From assembly GCF_000426285.1 (NCBI RefSeq), contig NZ_AUFB01000038.1, forward strand, positions 1 through 35,433: a stretch of DNA of 35,433 nt, given 5' to 3'. How positions within the stretch are numbered: the first letter of the stretch is position 1; each line of letters starts with the position of its first letter. Shown in pieces: positions 34,405 through 35,433 of this stretch. The notes under the pieces were generated by a model. The model was not told the DNA's origin. It did no database searches and saw only the letters and a program-made list of their open reading frames with translations. A program made the position numbers and the translations under genes. Origin of the DNA: Rhizobium leucaenae USDA 9039. GTDB taxonomy: Bacteria; Pseudomonadota; Alphaproteobacteria; Rhizobiales; Rhizobiaceae.

Positions 34405-34592
34405 TCATCAATGGCGAAACGCAGTCCATCGCCGCTAAGACGCTTTCGCAGCTTTTGGCCGCACTCGACCATGAAGGCGACTGGCTGGCAACAGCCGCCA
34501 ACGGCGAACTGGTTCATCGCGAAGATCGCGACGAACATATTTTCGCCGACTATGACAGGATCGAGATACTGACACCCATGCAAGGAGGCTGA
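34395..34592 (+). CDS. thiS: ThiS, sulphur carrier protein (65 aa)
   Basis: A ubiquitin-like carrier beginning MHLIINGETQSI, with RIEILTPMQGG at the end. The terminal GG is the site that is adenylated and thiocarboxylated to supply sulphur for the thiazole. AAAGGAG lies before the ATG, inside the end of thiO. Length and terminus are normal. Confidence 0.93.
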   Translation: MHLIINGETQSIAAKTLSQLLAALDHEGDWLATAANGELVHREDRDEHIFADYDRIEILTPMQGG

Positions 34593-34594
34593 TC

Positions 34595-34704
34595 GTGCTC
34601 GATCTCTATGGAAGCCAGATTGGGTCACCCTGCTGCTCGGCACCGCCCGCTATCCCTCGCCAGCCGTCCTAGCCCATGCGGTCACGCGCGCCGCAGAGTC
34701 TTGA
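34595..34704 (+). pseudogene. thiG: thiG remnant (N-terminal end, frameshifted)
   Basis: The GTG at 34595 begins VLDLYGSQ, the start of ThiG. After a shift near 34620 another frame continues TLLLGTARYPSPAVLAHAVT, still ThiG (the family reads LLLGTAxYPSPxxLxxA), and stops at 34702. The remaining 200 codons of thiG are absent. The gene is not functional. Confidence 0.85.
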
Positions 34705-35153
34705 TCGCATCGGGGATCGAAGGCGCGAATCGGCAGCATAGCGCTTGTGGTGATCGTCGGCTGACTGTGGAACGCGTCGCCGGTCTTCGAGAACGGGGCG
34801 GATAGTGCTGCAGTGGTGAGGGATACTCTATTGCATGCGAATCCTAAGCTGAACCAGGCGATGGATCGGAGTAAAGAGGCCTAGAGGTGCCCTAAACAAC
34901 ATCGCGCATTGGGAGCCGAAGCGCCGAGACACTGCACCCATGCCTGAAACGAAAAAATTTTGAACCAGCAAACAAAATGGACGCTGCGGCAAAATTCGGG
35001 ATGCGTGGCTAACGACACGTCACGGTTAATCTTTTAGAAAATAAGCATAATCGCAGTGCAGTTAAGAGAGAAATGCAGGACAGGTCTAGATCATGTCCCA
35101 GGACGTGGTGTAGCTTAGACGACCACGGCTCATCCCAGAGGGTCGGATGAGTA
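34705..35153. other. Degenerate stretch between thiG remnant and transposase
   Basis: No complete gene. One frame reads RIGSIALVVIVG, a stop at 34762, then LWNASPVFENGADSAAVVRD and LLHANPKLNQAMDRSKEA with a stop at 34882; this looks like a small membrane-anchored protein broken by one stop codon, but I cannot name it. The part after 34930 is AT-rich. The end of the IS256-type element should lie somewhere after about 35080, but its inverted repeat could not be fixed. Confidence 0.4.
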
Positions 35154-35433
35154 TCAGCTTGCTGCTGGCAGGCTGATGAGCGGATCATCGCTCATTGTGG
35201 CGATTGTCTCAAGTGTCATGTAGCGGGATCGCTGGACGGCCCATTCATCGTTCTGTTCGAGCAGCAGCGCACCGACCAGGCGCACGATGGCGTCGTCGTT
35301 GGGGAAAATGCCGACGACCTCTGTGCGCCGCTTGATCTCACCGTTCAATCGCTCAATGGGGTTGGTCGAGTGAAGTTTGGCCCAATGCTGCTTGGGAAAG
35401 GTCATGTAGGCGAGCACGTCTTGCTCGGCACTG
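35154..35433 (-). CDS. IS256-family (mutator-type) transposase, C-terminal part
   Basis: The frame enters from the right edge of the window. It reads TFPKQHWAKLHSTNPIERLN, GEIKRRTEVVGIFPNDDAIV and RLVGALLLEQNDEWAVQRSRY, the conserved C-terminus of IS256/mutator transposases with the motif around the catalytic glutamate (NPIERLNGEIKRR). Its stop is at 35154. The rest of the gene and the other end of the element are outside the window. Confidence 0.95.
   Translation of the reverse strand, partial: SAEQDVLAYMTFPKQHWAKLHSTNPIERLNGEIKRRTEVVGIFPNDDAIVRLVGALLLEQNDEWAVQRSRYMTLETIATMSDDPLISLPAAS

Overview
The window looks like part of a symbiotic plasmid or island of a legume-nodulating alphaproteobacterium (Rhizobium/Ensifer type). 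It carries nodD, two nod boxes, nodA, nodF and nodE, complete fixNOQP and fixGHIS sets, FixK-type operators, and many insertion-sequence remains and decayed genes. The coding sequence is moderately GC-rich; the intergenic parts are degenerate and AT-richer. I cannot name the species from the sequence alone.

Layout. 1-3379: right part of an IS66-family element whose transposase is frameshifted and then split by a 2.47 kb serine-recombinase element. The right end of the IS66 lies inside a hemN gene (3338-4438, minus), which it truncates. 4439-5310: no recognisable gene. 5311-5953: a minus-strand gene for an exported SnoaL/NTF2-like protein behind a reverse nod box. 6943-9136: nodD, a broken small gene and an AraC-type regulator. 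10154-14725: a nod box followed by nodA, an acyltransferase-3/SGNH fusion protein, nodF and nodE. 14900-16339: a CycA-like amino acid permease. 16805-19043 (minus): SulP-type anion transporter and beta-carbonic anhydrase. 19429-23448 (minus): a tight gene set of pseudoazurin, a HemN-like radical SAM enzyme, a methyltransferase with an extra C-terminal region, and a frameshifted MFS transporter. 23686-32174: FixK boxes with fixNOQP and fixGHIS. 32305-33064: a FixK box and an OmpW-family porin. 33296-34704: a ruined thiamine operon, with thiO and thiS intact between fragments of thiC and thiG. 35154 to the end: the 3' part of an IS256-type transposase on the minus strand.

How the genes work together. 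NodD is expected to bind the two nod boxes in response to flavonoids. NodA N-acylates the chitooligosaccharide backbone (nodB and nodC are not in this window). NodF and NodE shape the special acyl chain. The membrane acyltransferase between them is a candidate for a further O-acyl decoration. In the nodule, FixK-type regulators would switch on fixNOQP (cbb3 oxidase), fixGHIS (its copper supply and assembly) and probably ompW. Pseudoazurin and the radical SAM operon may belong to the same low-oxygen programme, but the operator there is only a near match.

The points most worth following are the nod-box-driven exported SnoaL-like gene, the acyltransferase/SGNH gene inside the nodA-nodFE operon, the pseudoazurin-radical SAM-methyltransferase-MFS operon, and the nested mobile elements with junctions readable to the base.
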